Below, piece by piece: positions 50,233-58,967 of a DNA stretch of 64,000 nucleotides (position 1 is the first letter of the stretch; each line of letters opens with the position of its first letter). Below the pieces are notes generated by a model. It saw only the letters and a program-made list of their open reading frames with translations, did not search any database and had not been told where the DNA came from. The position numbers and the translations under genes are program-made. This DNA comes from an uncultured Prevotellaceae bacterium. GTDB taxonomy: Bacteria > Bacteroidota > Bacteroidia > Bacteroidales > Muribaculaceae. The stretch spans positions 5,218 through 69,217 of the forward strand of contig CAJLWM010000005.1 in the NCBI GenBank assembly GCA_905210415.1. The letters run 5' to 3'.

Positions 50233-52086
50233 TTACATGCGTTGTGGCATCTCAATGCCAAGCAAACCAATACCGCGGCGAGCGATATCTGCCACTTGCT
50301 TTGACAATGCCAAGCGGAATGCGCGAACATCGGTTTTTTCCTCACCGAGGATCTTATAGTCGTGATAGAATTGGTTGTATTCCTTCACCAATTCATACAC
50401 ATAGTTGGCAATCAACGCTGGGCTATAAGTGCGACCTGCCTCGGCCACTGTCGATGGGAAATCGGCAAGACGTTGGATGAGCGCAATTTCCTTTTCATTT
50501 GGCTCTACTGCGCTGATGTCGGCAGTCAAATCAGCTGCATTAGCCTTGCGCAACAGCGACTGGATGCGAGCATAAGTGTATTGGATGAATGGACCAGTAT
50601 TGCCATTGAAGTCAATTGATTCCTTAGGGTTGAACATCATGTTCTTGCGAGGGTCTACCTTGAGCAAGAAGTACTTCAACGCGCCAAGACCTACCACGCG
50701 AGCGATTTCGCACTTTTCAGCCTCAGTGAAGTCGGAAGTCTTACCCTTAGCGATGTTTTCCTGTTCGCGGGCATCGATAGTTTCCTTAGCTTGATTTACC
50801 ATTTCATCCATCAAGTCGTCGGCATCCACCACAGTACCTTCGCGGCTCTTCATCTTACCTTCTGGCAATTCCACCATACCATAAGAGAAGTGTACGAGGT
50901 CCTTACCCCACTTAAAGCCAAGCTTATCGAGCAAGAGCGACAACACTTGGAAGTGGTAGTTTTGCTCGTTACCTACCACATAAATCATCTTATCAATTGG
51001 ATAGTCTTGATAGCGAAGCTTAGCAGTACCGATGTCTTGAGTCATATACACCGATGTGCCATCGCTACGCAGGAGCAACTTGTGGTCGAGACCATCGGCA
51101 GTGAGGTCAGCCCACACCGAATTGTCGTCCTTGCGATACATAATGCCCTTTTTAAGGCCTTCAAGCACCTTCTCCTTACCTTCAAGATAAGTGTTGCTCT
51201 CATAATATATCTTGTCGAAGTCAACACCCATACGCTTGTATGTTTCGTCGAATCCGGCATATACCCATTCGTTCATCATCTGCCAAGTAGCGCGCACTTC
51301 CTTATCGCCAGCTTCCCACTTCTTGAGCATTTCGCGAGCCTCTTGCATAAGAGGTGACTTAGCCTCAGCAGCAGCCTTGCGAGCTTCTTGAGTCTTTTCT
51401 TCGGTTTCTGCCACGATAGCGTTCACCTCTGGGTCGTTAGCGAGGATTTGCTTCACCTCATCCTTATAGTGCTTATCAAAGAGCACATAGAAATCGCCAA
51501 TCAAGTGGTCGCCCTTCTTGCCGGCCTTTTCTGGAGTGATGCCATTGCCCCACTTCTGCCAAGCAAGCATCGACTTGCAGATGTGAATACCGCGGTCGTT
51601 CACGATATTGGTTTTCACCACCTTATAGCCATTAGCCTTCATGATTTCAGAGAGGCTATAGCCCAACAAATTGTTGCGCACGTGGCCCAAGTGAAGAGGC
51701 TTGTTGGTGTTTGGCGAAGAATATTCAATCATCACCAATTCACTATCCTCAGTTTCCTTCTTGAAACCATAGTCGGCATCACCAGCAATGTGGCTAAGCA
51801 CCGAAGCCCAAAACGATGGCTTGATAACGATATTCAAGAAACCCTTGATAACGTTGAACGACTGAACAGCCTCGCAATTCTTCACGAGGTATTCACCGAT
51901 TTCTTGACCTGTAGCTTCTGGATTCTTGTGTGAAGCCTTCAAAAATGGAAATACAACCACTGTAAGGTTGCCTTCAAACTCTTTCTTTGTAGTTTGCAAA
52001 GTCACTTTCTCAGCAGCGAAATCAAGTCCGTACAACTCCTTCACCGCCTCAGATGTGGCTTGCATCAGTATATTGTCTATCGACAT
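50233..52086 (-). CDS. argS: Arginyl-tRNA synthetase
   Basis: Class I synthetase charging tRNA-Arg, 617 residues. N-terminal Add-1 domain (about 1-110), HIGH-type motif SPNTNKPLHLGHVRNN (HLGH near 131), KMSK-type loop KMKSREGT (near 412) and a C-terminal anticodon-binding helical domain ending in IGLLGIEMPQRM, where the final Met is typical. Its promoter box (52123-52130) overlaps the repeat module upstream. Confidence 0.97.
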   Translation of the reverse strand: MSIDNILMQATSEAVKELYGLDFAAEKVTLQTTKKEFEGNLTVVVFPFLKASHKNPEATGQEIGEYLVKNCEAVQSFNVIKGFLNIVIKPSFWASVLSHIAGDADYGFKKETEDSELVMIEYSSPNTNKPLHLGHVRNNLLGYSLSEIMKANGYKVVKTNIVNDRGIHICKSMLAWQKWGNGITPEKAGKKGDHLIGDFYVLFDKHYKDEVKQILANDPEVNAIVAETEEKTQEARKAAAEAKSPLMQEAREMLKKWEAGDKEVRATWQMMNEWVYAGFDETYKRMGVDFDKIYYESNTYLEGKEKVLEGLKKGIMYRKDDNSVWADLTADGLDHKLLLRSDGTSVYMTQDIGTAKLRYQDYPIDKMIYVVGNEQNYHFQVLSLLLDKLGFKWGKDLVHFSYGMVELPEGKMKSREGTVVDADDLMDEMVNQAKETIDAREQENIAKGKTSDFTEAEKCEIARVVGLGALKYFLLKVDPRKNMMFNPKESIDFNGNTGPFIQYTYARIQSLLRKANAADLTADISAVEPNEKEIALIQRLADFPSTVAEAGRTYSPALIANYVYELVKEYNQFYHDYKILGEEKTDVRAFRLALSKQVADIARRGIGLLGIEMPQRM

Positions 52087-52122
52087 AATCTATTTTATTT
52101 AGTTGGTTACTCAATTAATTTG

Positions 52123-52130
52123 CAAAGATA
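52123..52130 (-). promoter_or_regulatory. -7 promoter box for argS
   Basis: TATCTTTG on the minus strand, 37 bases upstream of the argS ATG, overlapping the first bases of the repeat at 52127. Confidence 0.6.
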
Positions 52131-52297
52131 GTGCAAATGAGGGAAATAAACAACTGAGCGAGCAGCGAGTGCAAAAAGCAGAGTTCTGCTATTTTGCCGA
52201 GTCGCGACCGAAGACGGCGAAGCCAGTTGAGCTTGCTCAAATTGACATTTCCGAATGCAGCCTATCTTATCTAACGATAGTGCAAATGAGGGAAATA
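52127..52297. repeat. Direct-repeat intergenic module
   Basis: A 22-base sequence beginning GATAGTGCAAATGAGG occurs at 52127-52148 and again at 52276-52297. Between them is AAGCAGA/TCTGCT pairing material and a GCAGCCTATCTTATCT block. I recall similar intergenic repeats from Bacteroidales genomes, but cannot verify copy number. It fills most of the 239-base gap between argS and the AddA-like gene. Confidence 0.6.
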
Positions 52298-52325
52298 TGC
52301 AATCCGTTTTATCAAAGCAGCCACG

Positions 52326-55300
52326 TCACAACACGCTTATCACCTCGCCCGACTCAGGATACCACACATATCCCTCATCAACAGCAAAGCCCATCTGCTG
52401 CAACTCGTTGACATAGCCTTTCACCTGTCGCTTATATTTGTCGTCCTTCGAATGGTCGTTGCCGAATTTGTAGTCAATCACCACCAATTTGCCTTCAGCG
52501 GTGCGAACCACACGGTCGGGGCGCAGATTTTTCTTGCCACCGCCACGGATTATAGTGCGCTCATTCACCACAATATTATCATCGGCAAACCATTTTGCAG
52601 TCTTTGGGTCTGCCAACACCTTATCAACCAGCGCAACAGCATAGTCATAGCAATCTCTGATAATGCCTCTGCGCCTTGCTATTCTGAGCACGCGATCGCG
52701 CTGACGGGCATATCTCAGCATCGAGAACAGTGTGTGCATCTTGATGCCTCGCTTCTGCGTGGCATTAAACACCTCTGGCAGACTAACCAGCATTTTTCGG
52801 CTCACTGAGTCGTATTCAGGCACCTCACTTGGCATACCATAAAACTCCTGAGGCTCGGCCACAGATGATTGGTTTTGCTCATATTTTTGCTGCAAATCAC
52901 CCAAGGAATACACTTCCTCGTTCTCAAACTCGCCGGCACTCTGTGTGAGCAGATCATCTTCGACCACCGCGTCTATTAGTTTTGACAAAGTCACATTGCC
53001 ATTGTCAAGATCTTTCTCTTTCGGCACAAAAAGGTGCATCTCATTCACTGCACGCGTAAACGCCACATAGGTTTTATTCAGGTTGTCTATCACGCCTTTC
53101 CCATATTCCTCGTCATACACATCCTGCCACGCCTTGCAGTCACCACCATCCATCGCTGCAGAATTCACAGGCAATATCGGCGGAACAATCTCTTTGTCAT
53201 AGTCTTTAAACGCTTCGTGCTGCAAGAAGCAATCTCTATCAATCCAGATCTGATTGTCAACCCTGCTCATATCCCATTTAGCAAACGGAATAATCACACA
53301 TGGGAATTCCAGACCCTTCGACTTATGTATCGTGAGCACATTCACCGCATCACGTCCGCTAGGCGAATTGATTGAGAGGTTTTTGTTTACATCCCACCAT
53401 TTCAAGAAAGCATGCACCGTGGCAGTGTGATTGGCGCAATAGTCAATCACGCTATCCATAAATGCCAATAGATAAGCTTTCTCCGATTCACGCACTTCGG
53501 GAGTCACCACCTTGCATATCACATTCTCCACAATCGAGATTAGGTCGAAAGCATCGGCTTTGCTCAAGAGCAATTCGTCGCGCATACTCACATACTCCTT
53601 GCTCAAATGCTCTTTTCCGTCCGGCACTGGCGTTTTGCGTTGGCGCTTCGCTTCGACTTCGAAGCATTGCTTCAACAGGTCGCCCATCGCACGGCTCTGC
53701 TTTTCCGGATCATCACAATCTGCAAGCTCACTCGCCTGTTTGTCATACTGGCTGAGCACGCGCCTGATTTTCTCTTCACGTTCACGGGCTGCGTTCACGG
53801 CATCATTGCTGCTGTCGGTGATATTCAACGTGTCGAAATATCTAAGATTGCTTATCACAAGTCTTACTGCCGGCGATTTGCGTAAGAACATCGCTTCAGC
53901 CGAAACCACATCTATCTTTTCGGCTTCATCGGTCACATTGAGATTGTGTTGCAGCAAGGCATCCACCACACTGCCACCTTCACTATTAGTATTCACCAAT
54001 ATCGCAATATCCTTCGGAGAATAGCCCCTACTTCTGATTTCATTTATCACACTTGGCAAACGATCAAGCACAATATCACCAAACTTCGACGTTGAGTCAC
54101 GCTCTTCGATTATCGACACTTTCACCATGCCCTGATTGCCATGATTCTTAGGATTGGGCTTTTGCTTGAGATTGCTGTAAGTCTCTCCAGCGCCAAGAAT
54201 ATCCACAAATTGCTGAATAACCTCATTGTTAAAGGCTATCACATTGTCGGCGCTACGCCAATTTATCTCCTTAGTGTTGTCTACGTGCACATCGTCTTTG
54301 AAATCGTCTATAATGGTGCTTTGCAATAGCGTAGGGTCGGAACTTCTAAATCGATAGATACACTGCTTCTCATCGCCAATCACCAAATCCTCATTGGCGC
54401 TCGACACGCTTTCCTCTATCAAAGGTCTCAAGTTGTCGTATTGCATCATCGAGGTGTCTTGAAACTCATCAATCAGATAATGGTTGATCCACGTGCCAAG
54501 ACGCTCATACATAAACATCACATTGCCTTCACACACCACATTCTTCAACAGTTGATTGGTGCCTGAGAGCAACACGGTGTCGTTGTCGCGAAGAAACTTG
54601 TTCAACTCACTACCTATCACACCGAGCAAGCCAAAAAGATATATGTTCTTCAGACTGTCATTGAGCAGACTGCGCTCCTTATACAATATAAATGTTTCGT
54701 GTGCCACCTCATCAATCTCGCGGGCCGAGGCATCAAACTCGCCGTTCTTGGCTCGCTTCTTCCACTCTTTGTCATCCGCGGTTTTCCATTTCTCCGCAGA
54801 TGACTCAAACGATTCCAGCTTTTTCCAGTCTTTAGCTACTATGCCAAGCAGAGCATTCTTCACTGGCGCTAAGCCACTTTTAGGACTCAATTCCGCAATG
54901 TCTTTAATGCCAGCATCCTTTAAAGCATCCAAAAATCGTTTTTTCAATATTTCTTTTTTATCATCATTGGCGTTCAACGATTCTTTTAGCCGTTTCTTAA
55001 ATCTATCTATTCTTGTGGCGACTTTGTTGCCTTTGTCACTAAGCACATCAGCCAGATATTTCTCTATCTCTTCACTATTGCTCTGATATACCTCCTTGCC
55101 CAAAACTCCCGAAATGCTCTCAAAGATGTTTCCAGAGAATATGTTCCACGCCGCTTCTGATTCAAGTAGGTGCCGCATGTAATCGCTCAGCCACTTCTGC
55201 ACAAGCACATTACCCGTGCCCTTGCCACCGGCATCACGCAGCATGTTTTGAATAGCCACTGTCACCGAATAGTTGTTGTCGAGTTCTACAGCGTAGTCAT

Positions 55301-55733
55301 AATCTTGGTCGAGTTCGTAAGCAAACGTACGCATGATGGTCTGGAAAAACGAGTCGATAGTGCTGACATTGAAGGTGGTGTAGTTAAACAATATCTCCTC
55401 CAACGCCGTCTGCGCAGCCTCTTTCAGTTTCTCCTCGCTCGTATGGAGCAGGGCCACCAGTTTGTCTTTTATCTCGCTCTCACCCTTGCTTAGGCGAGAA
55501 AGTTCCTTCACGATTCTGCCCTTCATCTCATCGGTGGCTTTGTTGGTAAACGTCACCGCCAGGATGTGCTGATGATATTCGGTGCGAGGTTTCAGATAAA
55601 ACTCGCCCGTTTCCACATTTTTCTCACCGAGCAAAAGCTTGATATACTCAAGCGTCAACTCATAGGTCTTTCCCGATCCCGCCGAGGCCTTAATCACCTG
55701 CAACGGTTTTTTCACATTTTCATTCATACTCAT
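52326..55733 (-). CDS. UvrD/AddA-like helicase-nuclease
   Basis: 1135-residue SF1A helicase fused to a nuclease, like AddA/RecB of the double-strand-break repair enzymes. Walker A KASAGSGKTYEL (about 15-26), Walker B DEFQDTSMMQ, motif V/VI region TIHKSKGLEFPCVI, and a C-terminal PD-(D/E)xK nuclease (RPDRVVRTAEGK then VVIDYKFG, and the YKRQVKGY helix). An AddB partner is not adjacent in the window. Start at 55733 or two codons later. It follows the SUI1 factor by 14 bases. Confidence 0.88.
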   Translation of the reverse strand: MSMNENVKKPLQVIKASAGSGKTYELTLEYIKLLLGEKNVETGEFYLKPRTEYHQHILAVTFTNKATDEMKGRIVKELSRLSKGESEIKDKLVALLHTSEEKLKEAAQTALEEILFNYTTFNVSTIDSFFQTIMRTFAYELDQDYDYAVELDNNYSVTVAIQNMLRDAGGKGTGNVLVQKWLSDYMRHLLESEAAWNIFSGNIFESISGVLGKEVYQSNSEEIEKYLADVLSDKGNKVATRIDRFKKRLKESLNANDDKKEILKKRFLDALKDAGIKDIAELSPKSGLAPVKNALLGIVAKDWKKLESFESSAEKWKTADDKEWKKRAKNGEFDASAREIDEVAHETFILYKERSLLNDSLKNIYLFGLLGVIGSELNKFLRDNDTVLLSGTNQLLKNVVCEGNVMFMYERLGTWINHYLIDEFQDTSMMQYDNLRPLIEESVSSANEDLVIGDEKQCIYRFRSSDPTLLQSTIIDDFKDDVHVDNTKEINWRSADNVIAFNNEVIQQFVDILGAGETYSNLKQKPNPKNHGNQGMVKVSIIEERDSTSKFGDIVLDRLPSVINEIRSRGYSPKDIAILVNTNSEGGSVVDALLQHNLNVTDEAEKIDVVSAEAMFLRKSPAVRLVISNLRYFDTLNITDSSNDAVNAAREREEKIRRVLSQYDKQASELADCDDPEKQSRAMGDLLKQCFEVEAKRQRKTPVPDGKEHLSKEYVSMRDELLLSKADAFDLISIVENVICKVVTPEVRESEKAYLLAFMDSVIDYCANHTATVHAFLKWWDVNKNLSINSPSGRDAVNVLTIHKSKGLEFPCVIIPFAKWDMSRVDNQIWIDRDCFLQHEAFKDYDKEIVPPILPVNSAAMDGGDCKAWQDVYDEEYGKGVIDNLNKTYVAFTRAVNEMHLFVPKEKDLDNGNVTLSKLIDAVVEDDLLTQSAGEFENEEVYSLGDLQQKYEQNQSSVAEPQEFYGMPSEVPEYDSVSRKMLVSLPEVFNATQKRGIKMHTLFSMLRYARQRDRVLRIARRRGIIRDCYDYAVALVDKVLADPKTAKWFADDNIVVNERTIIRGGGKKNLRPDRVVRTAEGKLVVIDYKFGNDHSKDDKYKRQVKGYVNELQQMGFAVDEGYVWYPESGEVISVL

Positions 55734-55747
55734 TTATTTTTTCCAAA

Positions 55748-56107
55748 TTATATTATTCTTGCTTTCAAGCCTTTCTTTTTCAGAAAGTCGAGCACCTTGT
55801 CACGAAGGTCGCCTTGCAACAAAATCTCGCCACAACGAGCCGAGCCACCCACGCCACAGAAGCTCTTCAGCTCTCTGGCAAGGTCTTGAAGGGTATCGTC
55901 GTCACACAGCAAGTCAGTGACAAGCGTCACCTTCTTCCCCTTGCGGTTACGCTTATCAAGCATGATATTCACCATTTGCTTGCCTTGCTGCTCGAACAGC
56001 GATCCGCGGCAATCAGCCTGTGCATCGTCCTGCGACGCCTGCTCCGTGCTGAGTTGCTCCAATTCGGCGCCAAATGCAGCGCCCAGTTTTTCTCTCCAAT
56101 CTTCCAT
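55748..56107 (-). CDS. SUI1/YciH-family translation initiation factor
   Basis: 119 residues. The C-terminal SUI1 fold (about 45-119) is homologous to eukaryotic eIF1, with KKVTLVTDLLCDDDTLQDLARELKSFCGVGGSARCGEILLQGD reading as the conserved core. The N-terminal 40 residues are variable. Bacterial members are thought to affect start-codon fidelity. A near-consensus box TATATTCG lies at 56132-56139 on the minus strand. Probably in one unit with the AddA-like gene. Confidence 0.9.
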   Translation of the reverse strand: MEDWREKLGAAFGAELEQLSTEQASQDDAQADCRGSLFEQQGKQMVNIMLDKRNRKGKKVTLVTDLLCDDDTLQDLARELKSFCGVGGSARCGEILLQGDLRDKVLDFLKKKGLKARII

Positions 56108-56256
56108 TTTAATTCATTATCATTTCTTCTGCGAATATAGCAATTCTTTTTAACGTGCCCAATCACTACCACAACGTTTTTCGCCGCAACCCCATCACCA
56201 CCCGCCATTATCGGGGAAGAACGAAGCAGTTTTTTTGCCATACAGAATAAAATCAT

Positions 56257-56264
56257 TACTTTTG
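56257..56264 (+). promoter_or_regulatory. -7 promoter box for the FMN riboswitch transcript
   Basis: TACTTTTG, ten bases upstream of the riboswitch. Confidence 0.65.
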
Positions 56265-56274
56265 CAACTGCAAA

Positions 56275-56388
56275 CTCTTCAGGGCTGGGTGAAACTCCCG
56301 ATCGGCGGTAAAGTCCGCGAGCCTAAGTATGGGCATGAACCGTTGCAACTACGGTACCGACAGTTAAAGTCTGGATGAAAGAAGAATG
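56275..56388 (+). ncRNA. FMN riboswitch (RFN element)
   Basis: Conserved blocks in order: CTTCAGGGCTGGGTGAAACT, CCCGATCGGCGGTAAAGTCC, GCGAGCC, then CCGACAGTTAAAGTCTGGATG and AAAGAAGA, whose last bases pair with the opening CTTC. This is the complete RFN consensus. It ends about 217 bases before the receptor ATG at 56606. No clear terminator follows, so translational control or an unrecognised platform is likely. The rest of the 498-base gap 56108-56605 shows nothing else. Confidence 0.95.
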
Positions 56389-56605
56389 TTTGAATCGAAA
56401 AGCGTGTGAGCACTGCTTTCATTGGTGTATGCAATCACATCAGCGCATATAGCATTTATAAGGCATTCCCTTCTAATGCTTCTACGGCGCCATATTTGCA
56501 ATTTATAATCCTTTGAAACCTTGCCAATACCATGACTTTTCATTTGAAACGAAAGCCTTGAATTGTTATGCCCTATTTATTAACAATTTAATGTTTTCTA
56601 TCACA

Positions 56606-58942
56606 ATGAAAAAATTTCAAATTGTTGCATTGGGTATCACAATTCTTCCTTTTGCTTTGAATGCCACAAATAGCATTGAAGCAAATGGGGTTGCGAGCAA
56701 CACAAACTACCCAGAAACAGAGTCGGTCACCATCGATTCTGCCATCAATCTCCAAGAGGTGACTGTGCAAGCGCATTTTGCCAATGCCAACCATACACCT
56801 CTCAATCTCACCACCATCAAGCCTACCGACATTATCCGTCATCAGTCTGCCCCAAACTATCTCGAGATGTTTCAGGGCATCCCCGGCGTATATGCCACAG
56901 CATCCACAGGCAGCTATGGCGATGCCACTCTCAATATGCGAGGCTTCAAGCAGGACAATATCTCTATTATGCTCAATGGAATACCTATCCAGGGGCTCAC
57001 CTCCGGATCGATGTATTGGAGCAATTGGATGGGACTTGCCGATGCCACCTACTCCGTTCAAGTGCAAAAAGGACTCGGGGCGTCGATGCTCGCCGACTGT
57101 GCTATGGGTGGCATGGTGAACATCGTCACAAAGAATGCCGGCTACACACCACACGCCGACGTAACACTTTCCACCACTCAGTGGGGAACCAAAAAGGCAT
57201 CCATTGGCTTTTCTTCAGGACTGATTGGCAACGGCTGGAGCGTAAATGCCAACCTTTCATACGTCGGTGGCGGAAGTTATGTGGAATGCTCCGATGTGAA
57301 GACTTTTTCATATCTGATCTCTGTGAGCAAGACAATAAACGACACCAACACACTGGTGTTCACCGCCCTCGGTTCGCCAGAGAAGCACGACCAACGCAAC
57401 ACCGAGCTCTCTAAGGAGGAAGTTGACCGCTACGGCCGCGATTACTCAAAAAACTGGGGCTACTACAATGGCAAGAAATACAGCATCGGGCACAATCACT
57501 ACATCAAGCCATACTTCACTCTCCAGCACCTGATGAATAGCGAGCGCCTCAAGATGAAAAATTCCATTTATCTTGCCATCGCCGACGGCGGCGGCAGTTC
57601 AACATACAACAACTACAAATTGGGCGTTCCAACCATCATTCAGCACCAAACCGCAGATGGACACATCGATTTCAATGCCATCGTGGCAGAGAATCAAGCA
57701 GATGGCGTGTCGAAAAATGTGATGATCGACTACCTTTCAGGTCACACACAGTTTGGCGCTATCTCATCTGCCGACTATCGGCTCACCGACGTCTGGACAG
57801 CAAGCGCAGGTCTTCAATATCAGTATTATGCCACATGGTCGAAGATGAAGTTGCTCGATATGCTCGGCGGAACCACATTCACCGACCCATCAACCAACGC
57901 AAGCCTCACCGTGGGCGACTATGTGGGTTCGCGCTACGGCCGCACCACTCATCACGCATCGGCATTCGTGCAGGGACGTTACACCACCGATAAGGTGAAC
58001 GCCAACCTGGGCATCTCTGTTTTCAATGGCAACTACCGCCGGCGCAACAATGCCACGGGCGAAACGTCGAAGTGGGCACACGGATGGGGCGCAAGCATCA
58101 AGGGCGGTGTCCTTTGGAATGCCAACCGTAACAACGCTCTTTACATCAATGCCGGCTACAATTCTCGCCTGCCCTATGCTGGAGTATTCCTCGCTTCGAG
58201 CGACCTCAGCATCACCAACGACATCACCAACGAAACCAACATTGTCACCGAAATCGGCTGGCGACCCAAGTGGAAAAACGGCGGGATGGAACTATCGGGC
58301 TACGTTGCCTCGTGGCGCAACAAGACCCTCACCGTAAGCGCAGCCAAGCAAGCCAACGCTGCTGCCGAGAAATATCAAGTGAAAGGGCTAAACGCCTTGC
58401 ACATGGGCGTAGAGTTCTCGGCCTACCAGTATCTCACTCATTGGCTTAAGGCTTCGGCTTATGCAATGATGGGCTCATGGAAGTGGAAAAATTCGGGTAG
58501 GGCCATCACCTACGACCACTATTCGGGCGAAACTCTGAAGGAGACAAAAATCTCTTGCGACGGACTTCATGTGGGCGATGCGCCACAGACTCAATTGGGC
58601 GCTCAGATTGATGCCAAACTGCCTAAAGGCATTTATGCCAACATCGGTTGGCAATATAACGCGCACATGTATGCCGACTTCGAGCCGGCAAGCCGTACCA
58701 ACGAAAACGACAAGGCCGACTCCTACGAGTTTCCATCATGCAGCCTTTTCGACGCCACTGTGGGCTGGAAAGCAACTATTTCTAAAGGATTACGCATCAA
58801 CATATTTGCCACTGCACGCAACCTATTTGATGCAAAATACATAGAGCGCGGCACCGATGGCGCGTCGCACGACATCGACACCTTCCGCGGCTATTGGGGC
58901 GCAGCACGCACACTCAGCGCCGGCATGCGACTTTCGTTCTGA
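56606..58942 (+). CDS. TonB-dependent receptor under FMN-riboswitch control
   Basis: Outer-membrane transporter, 778 residues. I start at ATG 56606, where a signal peptide begins (MKKFQIVALGITILPFALNA); the frame is open further upstream. Plug domain about 60-175 with a TonB-box-like LQEVTVQA, LNMRGFKQDNISIMLNGIP and AMGGMVNIVTKNAG; barrel to the C-terminal SAGMRLSF. It lacks the SusC N-terminal domain and no SusD is adjacent. The FMN riboswitch upstream strongly suggests a flavin or flavin-precursor substrate; that is inference. Confidence 0.92.
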   Translation: MKKFQIVALGITILPFALNATNSIEANGVASNTNYPETESVTIDSAINLQEVTVQAHFANANHTPLNLTTIKPTDIIRHQSAPNYLEMFQGIPGVYATASTGSYGDATLNMRGFKQDNISIMLNGIPIQGLTSGSMYWSNWMGLADATYSVQVQKGLGASMLADCAMGGMVNIVTKNAGYTPHADVTLSTTQWGTKKASIGFSSGLIGNGWSVNANLSYVGGGSYVECSDVKTFSYLISVSKTINDTNTLVFTALGSPEKHDQRNTELSKEEVDRYGRDYSKNWGYYNGKKYSIGHNHYIKPYFTLQHLMNSERLKMKNSIYLAIADGGGSSTYNNYKLGVPTIIQHQTADGHIDFNAIVAENQADGVSKNVMIDYLSGHTQFGAISSADYRLTDVWTASAGLQYQYYATWSKMKLLDMLGGTTFTDPSTNASLTVGDYVGSRYGRTTHHASAFVQGRYTTDKVNANLGISVFNGNYRRRNNATGETSKWAHGWGASIKGGVLWNANRNNALYINAGYNSRLPYAGVFLASSDLSITNDITNETNIVTEIGWRPKWKNGGMELSGYVASWRNKTLTVSAAKQANAAAEKYQVKGLNALHMGVEFSAYQYLTHWLKASAYAMMGSWKWKNSGRAITYDHYSGETLKETKISCDGLHVGDAPQTQLGAQIDAKLPKGIYANIGWQYNAHMYADFEPASRTNENDKADSYEFPSCSLFDATVGWKATISKGLRINIFATARNLFDAKYIERGTDGASHDIDTFRGYWGAARTLSAGMRLSF

Positions 58943-58967
58943 TCTCTCAGGGCACCTGCTGTAGAAT

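Noticed and set aside
52103..52411. 102-codon open frame on the plus strand
   Set aside because: It covers the direct-repeat module and the end of the AddA-like gene; no start signal or domain.
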